Shown here piece by piece: positions 27,097 to 35,394 of a DNA stretch of 35,485 nt. The notes beneath the pieces were generated by a model. The model was not told where the DNA came from and did not search any database. It saw only the letters and a program-made list of their open reading frames with translations. This DNA comes from Deltaproteobacteria bacterium. Its GTDB lineage: Bacteria; Myxococcota_A; Polyangia; Haliangiales; Haliangiaceae. Position 1 is the stretch's first letter. Every line of letters starts with the position of its first letter. A program made the position numbers and the translations under genes. The stretch covers positions 1-35,485 of the forward strand of contig JACCTC010000032.1 in the NCBI GenBank assembly GCA_013812655.1, given 5' to 3'.

Positions 27097-27120
27097 TGAA
27101 TCAACCAGAGGAGCCACATC

Positions 27121-27588
27121 ATGCTGCCGAAGAACATTCTGGTCCCGACGGATCTCAGCGAAGGCGCCGAGGAGGCACTCGATTATGCCTGCGAGCTTGC
27201 GACCCAGCTCGGCGCCCAGATCCACCTCGTCAACGTGATCGGCATCCCCGCGCTTGGCATGCCCGAGCTCGGCGTCGCCCTGACCAGCACGGTCATCGAC
27301 TCGATGATCGCCGACAACCAGAACGCCCTCGACGGGCTCGCCGCCAGCAAGGCCGGGCGCGCGAACATCGGCCAGGTTCTGCTCAAGACCGGCGATGCGC
27401 GGGCGGTGATCAACCAGACCGCGCTCGAGGTCGGCGCCGACCTCATCGTGATGGGCACCCACGGCCGGCGCGGAGTGTCGCGTGCGCTCCTCGGTAGCGT
27501 GGCCGAAACCGTGGTCCGCTCTGCGCCCTGTCCGGTCCTCACGGTTCGCGCGCACCACGGCCAGCATTCGGGGCGTAACGCGGCGTAA
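27121..27588 (+). CDS. Universal stress protein (UspA family), ATP-binding type
   Basis: A 155-residue single-domain Usp. It begins NILVPTDLSEGAEEALDYA (Asp10 contacts adenine in this fold), and the ATP-binding motif G-2x-G-9x-G-(S/T) reads GTHGRRGVSRALLGSVAETV near residue 117. The C-terminal strand APCPVLTVR is typical, so it is of the ATP-binding MJ0577 kind rather than the non-binding UspA kind. It acts in the cytoplasm in stress adaptation. GAGGAG lies 7 nt before the ATG. A 14-bp inverted repeat lies just upstream. Divergent from the two-component operon, which may control it. Confidence 0.94.
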   Translation: MLPKNILVPTDLSEGAEEALDYACELATQLGAQIHLVNVIGIPALGMPELGVALTSTVIDSMIADNQNALDGLAASKAGRANIGQVLLKTGDARAVINQTALEVGADLIVMGTHGRRGVSRALLGSVAETVVRSAPCPVLTVRAHHGQHSGRNAA

Positions 27589-27685
27589 GCTCGTCGACGA
27601 TGCGAGGATTTTTGGGCGTGCTGGCCGCGAATATGCACGATCCGACGGCATGGCGAGGGCTGGCTTGACGATGGAGGCAAGGCGG

Positions 27686-28330
27686 ATGCGGATGATCTCC
27701 GATCAGCTTCGTCGGCGAGACATCACCGATCCGCTCGTGCTGTCGGCGTTCGCGCGGGTGCCGCGCGAAGCGTTCGTGCCGCCCGAGCTGATCGAACACG
27801 CTTATGACGACGGTCCGTTGCCGATCGGCAACGGCCAGACGATCTCGCAGCCGTATGTCGTCGCGATGACCGTGGAGGCGCTTGGCCTGCACGGCGGTGA
27901 ACGCGTGCTCGAGATCGGCACGGGCTCCGGGTACGCGGCGGCGATCCTCGCGGCGATGGTGCGCGAGGTCGTGACCGTCGAGCGGATCGCGGAGCTCGCG
28001 ATGATCGCGGCCGAGCGACTCGCGCGACTCGGCTTCCGCAACGTCCAGGTCCATCATGCCGACGGCACGCTCGGGTGGCCTCCCGGTGCGCCGTACGAGG
28101 CGATCGCGGTCGCGGCCGGCGCACCCGAGCCGCCCCCGTCGCTGCTCGACCAGCTCGCCGTAGGCGGCCGCCTCGTCCTGCCGTTCGGCCATGCCGATCA
28201 CCAGCGCCTCGTGCGGATCACGCGGCGGAGCTCGACGTCGTTCTACGAGGAGGATCTCGGCGACGTCAGGTTCGTGCCGCTCGTCGGTGCCGAGGGCTGG
28301 CCCGATGCGAGCCACCCGGCACGGGCCTGA
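27686..28330 (+). CDS. pcm: Protein-L-isoaspartate O-methyltransferase
   Basis: A 214-residue SAM-dependent repair enzyme that methylates L-isoaspartyl residues in aged proteins. The PCM motif GNGQTISQPYVVAMTVEAL (48-66) and the SAM loop VLEIGTGSGYAAAILA (74-89) are clear; ELAMIAAERLARLGFRNVQV and HHADGTLGWPPGAPYEAIAV follow. The start at 27686 is chosen because GGAGG lies 8 nt upstream and RMISDQLRRRDITDPLVL is the usual N terminus. ATGs at 27650 and 27671 are in frame but lack a good ribosome site. It lies 97 bp after usp on the same strand, perhaps as a stress-repair pair. The Kelch lipoprotein follows after 25 bp. Confidence 0.93.
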   Translation: MRMISDQLRRRDITDPLVLSAFARVPREAFVPPELIEHAYDDGPLPIGNGQTISQPYVVAMTVEALGLHGGERVLEIGTGSGYAAAILAAMVREVVTVERIAELAMIAAERLARLGFRNVQVHHADGTLGWPPGAPYEAIAVAAGAPEPPPSLLDQLAVGGRLVLPFGHADHQRLVRITRRSSTSFYEEDLGDVRFVPLVGAEGWPDASHPARA

Positions 28331-28355
28331 GCCCATATTCAGCTACCATCGCGCC

Positions 28356-29360
28356 ATGCAGCGTGCCCTGATCTGCGTGCTCGTGATCGGCTGCGGCGAC
28401 AGCGGTGGCGAGGCGACCCCGCCGGATGCGGCGCGCGACGCCGCACCTACAAGCTGCGCGGCCGCGACTCCGTGGGCAAGCGCGCCCGATCTCGCGCTCG
28501 GGCCGACGCAGGAGACCGCGGTCGTCGCGGTCGGCGGCAAGCTCTACGTGCTCGGTGGCTTCGCGCAGCCCGCGGGTGGCAGCCTCGCGATCGTCCGCGC
28601 CGTGCAGATCTTCGATCCGGTCGCGTGCGCGTGGTCGATGGGACCCGAGCTGCCCAAGCCGATCCATCACGCGAACGCGGGCGTCGTCGACGGCACGATC
28701 TACGTGCTCGGCGCGCTCGAGACCACGAGCTTCACCGCGACCGGCGAGACGTGGGCGTGGAACCCCGCGACCGATGCGGCGTGGTCGCCGCGCACCGTGA
28801 TGCCGGCTGGAACCCAGCGTGGCGCCGCGGTCGTCGGCGCGATCGCCGGCAAGCTCTACGTCGCCGGTGGGCTACGCAACGGCGCGGTCGCCGACGTCTC
28901 GGTGTTCGATCCGGGAGCCAACGCGTGGACCGCGTTGCCCGCGCTACCCGAGCCGCGCGATCACGGATGCGGCGGCAGCATCGCCGGCAAGCTCTACGTC
29001 GCGGGCGGTCGCCAGGCCACGATCACGAGCACGTCGCCGAAGCTCTTCGAGTACACGCCTGACGGTGCGTGGGCCGAGCGCGCCGCGATGCCGACGGGCC
29101 GCGGCGGTACCGCGTGTGGCGTGATCGACGATCGGTTGATCGTCGTCGGCGGTGAGGGCAATCCGGCGACCGCGACCGGCGTGTATCCGCAGGTCGAGGC
29201 CTACGCGGCGTCGACGAACACGTGGAGCACGCTCGCAGCGATGCCGACGCCGCGCCATGGCATGGGCGCCGCCGCGATCGACGGCAAGCTACACGTGCCG
29301 GGCGGCGCCACGCGACAGGGCTTCGGTGCCGTCGCGACCTACGAAGTGCTGACGCCGTAG
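28356..29360 (+). CDS. Kelch-repeat predicted lipoprotein
   Basis: A 334-residue protein. The signal MRQ-like start MQRALICVLVIGC gives lipobox VIGC with Cys13. The rest is a chain of Kelch motifs, each with a Gly-Gly pair and a later Trp: GGKLYVLGGFAQPAGG, GTIYVLGALETTS, GKLYVAGGLRNGAV, GKLYVAGGRQATITS, DDRLIVVGGEGNPATA, DGKLHVPGGATRQG. These correspond to about six blades, enough for a beta-propeller. Anchored in the envelope, it probably binds carbohydrate or protein; no catalytic motif of galactose-oxidase type is evident. It converges with the Cys-rich lipoprotein gene, 7 bp apart. Confidence 0.88.
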   Translation: MQRALICVLVIGCGDSGGEATPPDAARDAAPTSCAAATPWASAPDLALGPTQETAVVAVGGKLYVLGGFAQPAGGSLAIVRAVQIFDPVACAWSMGPELPKPIHHANAGVVDGTIYVLGALETTSFTATGETWAWNPATDAAWSPRTVMPAGTQRGAAVVGAIAGKLYVAGGLRNGAVADVSVFDPGANAWTALPALPEPRDHGCGGSIAGKLYVAGGRQATITSTSPKLFEYTPDGAWAERAAMPTGRGGTACGVIDDRLIVVGGEGNPATATGVYPQVEAYAASTNTWSTLAAMPTPRHGMGAAAIDGKLHVPGGATRQGFGAVATYEVLTP

Positions 29361-29367
29361 CGCGGCG

Positions 29368-29928
29368 TCACGGACACGTACGATCGACAACGCACGCACC
29401 CGTCGGCCCCTCGCACGCGCCGTTGCAGCACGTCGCCTCGCAGGTGCCGCCCGCGACGGCGATGCCAGCCTTGCAGGCGGCGTCACCTCTGCACTCGACC
29501 GTGCACGCGGCGTTGCGACACTCGACGGATGCGGTGGCGCCGGAGACCTGATGCTCGCAAGCAGCCTGTCCGAAGCAGCGGACATCACACGTCGCCGCGG
29601 TGCCACAGTCGACACCTCGTTCGACGCACGCGCTCTCGCCGTCGCACCGCACCTCGCACGTCGTCGCGGCGCCGCAGCTCGCGCCCATCTTGCACGCATC
29701 CTTGCCGCTGCAGGCGATCCGGCAAGGCATCGCCGCCGGGCACGTCACGAACGCCGTGGTCCCCCGCTCGATCACGCAGACGCCGCCGATGCACGTGCCG
29801 CCGGCAGCACCGCACGCGACCGGCTCGCATCGATCGTCGGCCGCATCGAGCACGGCCGGACGATCGGGCTTCGACAGACAGCCCGCGAGCACCAGGCTAG
29901 CCACGAAGCACCGGCCCGCCGCCCGCAT
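29368..29928 (-). CDS. Cysteine-rich predicted lipoprotein
   Basis: A 186-residue protein starting MRAAGRCFVASLVLAGC (lipobox LAGC, Cys17). The mature part has about 26 cysteines in short repeats of the type C-x4-5-C-x3-C-x-G-x2-AC: CRIACSGKDACKMGASC, CEVRCDGESACVERGVDC, CDVRCFGQAACEHQ, CTVECRGDAACKAG, CEATCCNGACEG. Many disulphides are expected, so it should be exported and rigid. I recognise no named family. The ATG follows the kinase stop codon by only 2 nt, so it is the last gene of a three-gene operon with a kinase and a PEGA/TPR-like protein. That position suggests an envelope component of the same pathway. Confidence 0.8.
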   Translation of the reverse strand: MRAAGRCFVASLVLAGCLSKPDRPAVLDAADDRCEPVACGAAGGTCIGGVCVIERGTTAFVTCPAAMPCRIACSGKDACKMGASCGAATTCEVRCDGESACVERGVDCGTAATCDVRCFGQAACEHQVSGATASVECRNAACTVECRGDAACKAGIAVAGGTCEATCCNGACEGPTGACVVDRTCP

Positions 29929-29930
29929 CC

Positions 29931-31328
29931 TCAAAATGGCAACTTGGTCTTCCCGGCCGCGGGGCGCGCCGGAGGACGCGGCTTGATGCGCATCGGCGCG
30001 ACTGGCGCGGCCGGTGTCACCTCGAGCGGTGGGAGTGCGACCTCCGGCACCTCGTGATCGGGCGGCGGCGCGACCGTCGTGACCGGGAGCGGCGCCGGCG
30101 GCGGTGCGGAGTCGCGCGACAACACCGCGGCGAACGTGACCGCGCCGATCAAAGCTGCGGCCGCAGCCGCGAGCCACCAGCGGCGACGTGAGTGGGGCAC
30201 CACGGCAGCGTCGTGCGTCGCGCCGGCGCCGAAGTCCTGCAGCTCCGACGCTGTGGGAGGGCGCCGTCCCGCGATGTGGTTCGCGGACGGTCGGAGCGGC
30301 AGCGACGGCGCCGTCTCGTACCCGCCCGGGACGCTCGGGATCTGGTGCGGTCGCGAGATCGGCGCCATCTGCATCGTCAGCGGCACCGCCTCCTCGAGGG
30401 CGTCGCGGAGCTCGGCCGCGGTCTGCCACCGCGCGGCAGGGTCCTTGAGCAGCAGGCGATCGATCACGTCGGCGAGCGAGAGCGGCACGCCGGTCATCGG
30501 CGGCGCATGCTGGTGGACCTGCATCGTCAGCAGCTCGTGCATCGAGCCCGCGGTGAACGGCAGATGTCCCGAGCCGAGCAGGTAGAGGATGCAGCCGAGC
30601 GAATACAGATCGCTGCGGTGGTCGCACGGCTGGCCGCACGCGCGCTCCGGGGCGATGAAGGCGGGGGTGCCGCACATCGCCCCCGACTTCGTCGTCTCGG
30701 CGGCGTCGGTCTCGAGCGACTTCGCGAGCCCGAAGTCGAGGACCTTCGCGGAATCGCGCGTGTTGTCGAGCAACATGATGTTCGCCGGCTTGAGATCGCG
30801 ATGCACGATCGACAGCGCGTGCGCCGCTTCGAGCGCGTCGCAGAGCTGCACGCCGAGCCGCACGAGCCGGCGAGCGTCGAACCTGCCGTCCGTGAGGTAG
30901 ACGCTCTCGAGGGTCCGTCCGGTGATCAGCTCCATGACGAGGTAGAACAGGCCGTCCGGGGTCTGGCCGAAATCGAGGACCGCGACCGTGTTGGGATGGC
31001 TGAGCTGGCTCGCGAGCTTGGCCTCGCGCAGGAAGCGCTTGATGACCTCGGGATCGGAGGCGAGGTTCGCGTGCACGACCTTGATCACGACCTCGCGGCT
31101 GACCGAGTGCTGGGTCGCGCGGTAGACCGCGCCCATGCCGCCACTACCGAGCTTCTCCAGGATCGTGTAGCGGCCGTCGAGCTCGCGTCCGATCATCGGA
31201 TCGTGCGGTGGTGCGAGCCGCACGAGCCGCGAGCCATCGCGCGGGCACGACGTGACGCCCTCGAACGAGGACTCGCACATCGCGCAGTACAACTCCCCAA
31301 GCTGCTCGGTGGCGACGTGAACGCTCAT
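29931..31328 (-). CDS. Transmembrane Ser/Thr protein kinase with N-terminal Cys motif
   Basis: A 465-residue kinase. Residues 15-33 hold a zinc-ribbon-like element (YCAMC...SCPRDG; Cys15, Cys18, Cys28, with Asp where a fourth Cys would be), an N-terminal feature I associate with myxobacterial kinases. The kinase domain spans ~54-315: GSGGMGAVYR, Lys83 in VVIKVV, HRDLKPANI with Asp178, DFG at 199 and a TP/APER loop. All catalytic residues are present. A Pro-rich juxtamembrane region leads to one membrane helix (~385-403, WWLAAAAAALIGAVTFAAVL) and a Pro-rich tail outside. The ATG overlaps the upstream gene stop by 4 nt (ATGA), and the Cys-rich lipoprotein follows by 2 nt. A longer open frame upstream is not used. 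Confidence 0.93.
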   Translation of the reverse strand: MSVHVATEQLGELYCAMCESSFEGVTSCPRDGSRLVRLAPPHDPMIGRELDGRYTILEKLGSGGMGAVYRATQHSVSREVVIKVVHANLASDPEVIKRFLREAKLASQLSHPNTVAVLDFGQTPDGLFYLVMELITGRTLESVYLTDGRFDARRLVRLGVQLCDALEAAHALSIVHRDLKPANIMLLDNTRDSAKVLDFGLAKSLETDAAETTKSGAMCGTPAFIAPERACGQPCDHRSDLYSLGCILYLLGSGHLPFTAGSMHELLTMQVHQHAPPMTGVPLSLADVIDRLLLKDPAARWQTAAELRDALEEAVPLTMQMAPISRPHQIPSVPGGYETAPSLPLRPSANHIAGRRPPTASELQDFGAGATHDAAVVPHSRRRWWLAAAAAALIGAVTFAAVLSRDSAPPPAPLPVTTVAPPPDHEVPEVALPPLEVTPAAPVAPMRIKPRPPARPAAGKTKLPF

Positions 31329-32233
31329 CGACGCCACTCCAGGCCGACGGTTGCGCCGCCGTTCGTGAAGCGCGCCGCGACCCGCGGTGTCGACTCCGAC
31401 GTCTCGCGATAGATCGTGTAGCGCAGGACGACGCCGGTGATCACCGTGGCCACGCCTGCACCATAGAGCGCGAAGGTCACCGTGCGGCGACTGTCGAACC
31501 GCGCGGCATGGAGGTCGTAGCGCTCGGGATCGGGGTTTGCGGGATCGTTGGCGGCGATCAGCTCGTCGCGCACCGGCCGAAATGCAAACAGGTGATAGGC
31601 CAGACCACCCGCAATGGTCACGGCACCCGCGGCGGTCACGATCGTGGGGACTCGCGAGCGGTGACCGATGCCGCGGGCGGTCGCGCCGCCGACGTACATC
31701 ACGACCGTGCGTGCCTTCACGTCGGTGACCTCGACGGTGGTGTGCACGGGCGCCCGGCCGGGCGTTGTGGCCGTGACGAGGTGCCGGCCGAGTGGCAGGC
31801 GGATCGTGCGAGGCGAGAAGCTCTCGTCGGGCGCGAAGCTCGACACCGTGAGCTGCACTCCCGGGACTGCCGGCTTCACCACGAGCTCGATCGCCGCGAG
31901 CTTGGCAGTCGCGAGACGCTCGGCGAGCTGTTGCTCCGCGAGCGTGATCCACGGCGGCAGCGGATCTTCGGGGCGCGCACGCTCGTGGCACTGCTCGAGA
32001 AACAGCTCGGCCTGCGTCCACAGCTCGCGGCGCATGTACGCGAGCGCGATCAGACACGCGTGGCTCGCGCGACGCTCGAGCTGATCGGCTGCCTTGAAGG
32101 CATCGATCGCATCGGTCAGCCGGCCTTCGCGCGCGAGCGCTTCGCCGCGTGTCGCATGATCGCGGGCGGTGTCGGCAACGGCAGGTCCTGCCACGGCCAC
32201 ACAACACACCATCGCGATCCCCAGGCTCCGCAC
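31325..32233 (-). CDS. Exported TPR/PEGA-like protein with two C-terminal membrane helices
   Basis: About 302 residues from GTG 32233, chosen because it gives a clean signal peptide: RSLGIAMVCCVAVAGPAVA then cleavage before DTARDHA. The in-frame GTG at 32296 would add 21 residues that spoil it. After the signal come TPR-like helices (RGEALAREGRLTDAIDAFKA, ALAYMRRELWTQAELFLEQC). Next is a PEGA-like beta domain (RTIRLPLGRHLVTATTPGRA), a fold common in envelope proteins of these bacteria. Two hydrophobic helices follow (VTAAGAVTIAGGLAYHLFAF; YGAGVATVITGVVLRYTIY). Topology is inferred. Its stop overlaps the kinase start by 4 nt, so it is the first gene of the operon and a possible sensor or substrate of the kinase. 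Confidence 0.75.
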   Translation of the reverse strand: MRSLGIAMVCCVAVAGPAVADTARDHATRGEALAREGRLTDAIDAFKAADQLERRASHACLIALAYMRRELWTQAELFLEQCHERARPEDPLPPWITLAEQQLAERLATAKLAAIELVVKPAVPGVQLTVSSFAPDESFSPRTIRLPLGRHLVTATTPGRAPVHTTVEVTDVKARTVVMYVGGATARGIGHRSRVPTIVTAAGAVTIAGGLAYHLFAFRPVRDELIAANDPANPDPERYDLHAARFDSRRTVTFALYGAGVATVITGVVLRYTIYRETSESTPRVAARFTNGGATVGLEWRR

Positions 32234-32342
32234 GGGCTCGTGCCTAGCAGGGTTGATGCCGATTCCGTGAGGCGTGCTCGACCACGCAACGCGCACATCC
32301 GGATCGGAAGCGAGCGATCACGTCACAGCGCGACGACCTTGC

Positions 32343-32362
32343 GTGGGCCGTACGGTGCCCAC
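32343..32362 (-). terminator. Hairpin downstream of the GMC oxidoreductase gene
   Basis: GTGGGC-8 nt-GCCCAC, with perfect 6-bp arms, lies about 70 nt after the GMC oxidoreductase stop and 110 nt before the next gene start. It has no T-tract. It may be the 3' end of the oxidoreductase message or a leader structure of the kinase operon. Confidence 0.35.
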
Positions 32363-32431
32363 ATGTACGCACCTCGCGTATCAGGAAGCCATACAGTGAG
32401 ATCTACACGGCTCTTCGCCCACGACTGCAGC

Positions 32432-34042
32432 CTACGCGGCCGGGCGAACCGAGCCGTCCTTCGTCGGGATGAACGTCATCGCGCGCTCCGCGAGGGCGGT
32501 GATCGTGAGGCTCGGATTGACGCCGAGGTTCGCGCCGACCGCCGCACCGTCGATGACGAACAGGTTCTCGTAGCCGTGCACGCGGTGCTGGGCGTCGATG
32601 ACGCCGTGCGCCGCGTCGACGCCCATCACGCAGCCACCGATGCAGTGTGCGGTCATCGGCAGATCGAACAGGATCTCCGAGGTCGACGTGATCGCGATGC
32701 CACCGAATGCTCGCGCTGCGCGCTCCGCGAATGCGTTGGCCGCCGGGATGTTCGTCGGGATCCGCTGACCCTGCGTCGTCAACATGGGCCGGAACGGCCA
32801 GAACCAGCGACGCCGCAGCCGGAACCGCAGCGTCGCGTCGATCGTCTGCATCACGAGCAGGATCAGCGTCTGCCGGGCGAACCCGAATGGCCAGCCCGCA
32901 CGCACGAAGCGCACCGGATGCCGGAGCGCGTTCCAGATCCACGCGCCGATTCGCCGCCAGCCCTTGCCGGTCACCAGCATCGTCGCGATCAGACCGAGCA
33001 CGTCGGAGCCCCGCGAGTAGCGCGTTGCCTCGATGTGCGTGAACCGATCGATGTGAACACCCGAGCCGATCGCGATGCCCTTCGACATGTCGACGTCCTT
33101 GCCAGGAAACCGCACGCCGAGGATCGACTCGGAGTTCGTGCGGACGTCGTGGCCGAGCCGCTCGGAGATCGCCGCGAGCGAGCCCCGCTCCTTCATCCGC
33201 ATCAGCAGGTCCATCGTGCCGAGCGCCGACGCCGCCATCACGACGTGGCGCGCGCGGATCGTCTTGCGCTGCTTCGCGAACCACGCGGTCGAACGTTCGG
33301 TGACAAGCTCGTAGCCATCGGCTCCATGAGCATCGCCGCGCGGCCGCAGCTCGACGACGCGCGTCTCCGCGAACACCTGCGCGCCGCGCTTCTCCGCGAG
33401 GTAGAGGTAGTTCTTGTCGAGCGTGTTCTTCGCGTTGAACCGGCAACCGACCATGCAACCGCCACAGCCGATGCATCCCGAGCGCGCGGGACCGTCGCCG
33501 CCGAAGTACGGATCGGGATGCGCGACGCCCGGGCCCTCGCCGAAGTACACCGCTACGTCGGTCTTGTAGAACGTCTCGCCGCAGCCCTGCTCGTCGGCCA
33601 TCCGCTTGAGCATGTGATCGGCCTCGCCGAGGATGCGGTTCTCGGTGACGCCGAGCATGCGGCGCGCCGTCGCGTAGTGGCCCGGCATCTCGCGCTCCCA
33701 GTCAGCGAGGCCCTTCCACGATCCTTCGCGCCACACCGAGTCCGGCGGGACCAGCATCGTGTTCGCGTAGGTGATCGAGCCGCCGCCGACCGCGTTGCCG
33801 CAGAGGATCATCACGTGCCGGAACGGCCGCATGTCGTAGAACCCGAACAGCTTGAGGCCGGGGCGCCAGATCCAGCGGCGCAGGTTCCACGTGCTCTTCG
33901 GGAAATCGCTCGCGGTCCACCGCTTCCCCATCTCGAGCACCGCAACCGAGTAGCCCTTCTCGGCGAGCCGGCACGCCGACACGCTGCCGCCGAAGCCGGA
34001 TCCCACGACCACGAAGTCGAGCTCGGTCGGATCGTCGTCCAT
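32432..34042 (-). CDS. GMC-family FAD-dependent oxidoreductase (cholesterol oxidase-like) with ferredoxin-like Cys cluster
   Basis: A 536-residue flavoprotein. The Rossmann motif FVVVGSGFGGSVSACRLAEKG (10-30) binds FAD; AVGGGSITYANTML is the GMC signature area. The segment GCIGCGGCMVGCRFNAKNT has Cys190, Cys193, Cys196 and Cys200 in a CxxCxxCxxxC pattern, as in 4Fe-4S ferredoxins, and is known in this bacterial GMC branch. The C terminus has AHCIGGCVMG and NLFVIDGAAVGANLGVNPSL, a common end of cholesterol-oxidase-like members (His and Asn active-site region). It probably oxidises a hydrophobic alcohol or sterol-like substrate; a real sterol substrate is only inferred. No signal peptide. It is divergent from the TPR gene across ~100 bp. 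Confidence 0.9.
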   Translation of the reverse strand: MDDDPTELDFVVVGSGFGGSVSACRLAEKGYSVAVLEMGKRWTASDFPKSTWNLRRWIWRPGLKLFGFYDMRPFRHVMILCGNAVGGGSITYANTMLVPPDSVWREGSWKGLADWEREMPGHYATARRMLGVTENRILGEADHMLKRMADEQGCGETFYKTDVAVYFGEGPGVAHPDPYFGGDGPARSGCIGCGGCMVGCRFNAKNTLDKNYLYLAEKRGAQVFAETRVVELRPRGDAHGADGYELVTERSTAWFAKQRKTIRARHVVMAASALGTMDLLMRMKERGSLAAISERLGHDVRTNSESILGVRFPGKDVDMSKGIAIGSGVHIDRFTHIEATRYSRGSDVLGLIATMLVTGKGWRRIGAWIWNALRHPVRFVRAGWPFGFARQTLILLVMQTIDATLRFRLRRRWFWPFRPMLTTQGQRIPTNIPAANAFAERAARAFGGIAITSTSEILFDLPMTAHCIGGCVMGVDAAHGVIDAQHRVHGYENLFVIDGAAVGANLGVNPSLTITALAERAMTFIPTKDGSVRPAA

Positions 34043-34143
34043 CGTGAGCAGAGTATTGCGGTAGACGAGACTGCTGTCGTTGTGAGGTCACGTAGATTGC
34101 AGGAGAGTTCGATCCAACGCGGTTTCTGGAACGTAGGTATGGA

Positions 34144-35394
34144 GTGACGAGGACGAACCGGCGTAAGCGATGGACCCTACTGGCGCTTGGCGCCGTCGGG
34201 CTCGCCGGCGCCGTCACCGTCGCGGCCGTCGCCGCACCCGCCCGCAAGGCGCGACTCGCGCCCGTGTACACGCCGACGTCCGATATCAAGATCGTGGCAA
34301 GAGTCGCTGCTCGCGACCCCTCCGAAGTCGCCGCACGCCAGGCGCTTGCGAGCTCCCCCGAGAATGTCGAGCTGGCCGTCCAACTCGCGCGGAGCGACAT
34401 CGCGCGCTACCGCACGCTCTCCGATCCGCGGTACCTCGGCCGTGCGCAGGCAACGCTCGCGCGGTGGTGGAAGCTGTCGGAGCCGCCGCACGACGTACTC
34501 CTGCTCCGCGCGACCATCCTGCAATCGACGCACGAGTTCACCGCGGCACGGGCCGACCTCGACCGCATCGTCAACACGCGACCCGACGACGCGCAGGCCC
34601 ACCTGACCCGGGCAGTGGTGGCGACGATCACCGCAGATTACGCCGCGGCCCGCGCGAGCTGCGACGCAGTCGCCCGGCTCGCCCCCCCGCTGGTGGCGGC
34701 GACCTGCGTGGCACCGTTGGACGGCATCGCCGGCAAGACCGCCGAGGCGTATCCCCGCCTCGGCGAGACCTTGTCATCGGCGCACGGCAGTGACCCCGCG
34801 ATCCGCGGCTGGGCGCTCACCGCGCTCGCCGAGCTTGCCCTCCAGCTGGGAGATCACGAGGCCGCAGCACGCCATCTGCGAGACGCGCTGGTCCTCGACG
34901 GCGAGGATGCGTACGCGCGGAACCTCCTCGCCGATATCCTGATGGACACCGACCGCGTCGCCGAGGCATCGCAGCTGCTTGCCGGGCGCGACGCGATCGA
35001 CAGCCACCTCGTGCGCCGCGCGATCGCGGAGCATCAGCTGCGCGGTCCCGAAGCGCCGCGGCTCGCGGCCGCGATGCGGGACCAGATCGCCGCCGCCGCC
35101 GCCCGCGGAGATCGCATCCACCTCCGCGAGGAGGCTCGGTTCGCGCTCGCCGTCGACGGGGACGCCGCACGCGCCGTTCAGCTCGCGCGCGCCAACTGGG
35201 ATGTCCAGAAGGAGCTGGCCGATGCGCGCCTGCTCGCCGAGACCGCGGCCGCCGCGCGCGCCCCGGAGGCTGCGGCCCCGGTGATCGCGTGGGCCCGTGG
35301 GAGCGGGGTCCGCGACGCGTGGCTCGAGCGGTCACTCGCGCGACTCGGGGTTCGTCTCGATGGGCTCGTCCCTGCGCCGGTGGGAACCCGATGA
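34144..35394 (+). CDS. Exported TPR-like protein
   Basis: A 416-residue protein from GTG 34144, beginning with a basic stretch and a hydrophobic segment (RWTLLALGAVGLAGAVTVAA), either a signal peptide or an anchor. The rest is helical with TPR-like repeats: RYLGRAQATLARWWKLSEPP, LRATILQSTHEFTAARADL, LTRAVVATITADYAAARASC, LALQLGDHEAAARHLRDALV, LLADILMDTDRVAEASQLL. No enzymatic motif is seen. Its stop overlaps the next start by 4 nt (ATGA), so it is translationally coupled to the exported protein that begins there. In other proteobacteria, TPR genes sit beside HupE/UreJ-type membrane genes, which fits the neighbour; the role is likely scaffolding. Confidence 0.78.
   Translation: MTRTNRRKRWTLLALGAVGLAGAVTVAAVAAPARKARLAPVYTPTSDIKIVARVAARDPSEVAARQALASSPENVELAVQLARSDIARYRTLSDPRYLGRAQATLARWWKLSEPPHDVLLLRATILQSTHEFTAARADLDRIVNTRPDDAQAHLTRAVVATITADYAAARASCDAVARLAPPLVAATCVAPLDGIAGKTAEAYPRLGETLSSAHGSDPAIRGWALTALAELALQLGDHEAAARHLRDALVLDGEDAYARNLLADILMDTDRVAEASQLLAGRDAIDSHLVRRAIAEHQLRGPEAPRLAAAMRDQIAAAAARGDRIHLREEARFALAVDGDAARAVQLARANWDVQKELADARLLAETAAAARAPEAAAPVIAWARGSGVRDAWLERSLARLGVRLDGLVPAPVGTR

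Noticed and set aside
27040..27120. Sigma54 (-24/-12) promoter before usp, suggested by TGGTTCCGCATGGC
   Set aside because: The GG and GC are 9 nt apart instead of 10, and no other pair in either direction of the spacer fits.
29931..32207. A 758-residue kinase frame with a long N-terminal extension
   Set aside because: The extension is an out-of-frame reading of the PEGA/TPR-like gene. The kinase starts at 31328 with an ATGA overlap.
31508..34147. An 879-residue plus-strand frame across the GMC oxidoreductase and its neighbour
   Set aside because: Arg/Ala/His-rich shadow frame with no domain; the minus-strand genes have clear families and starts.
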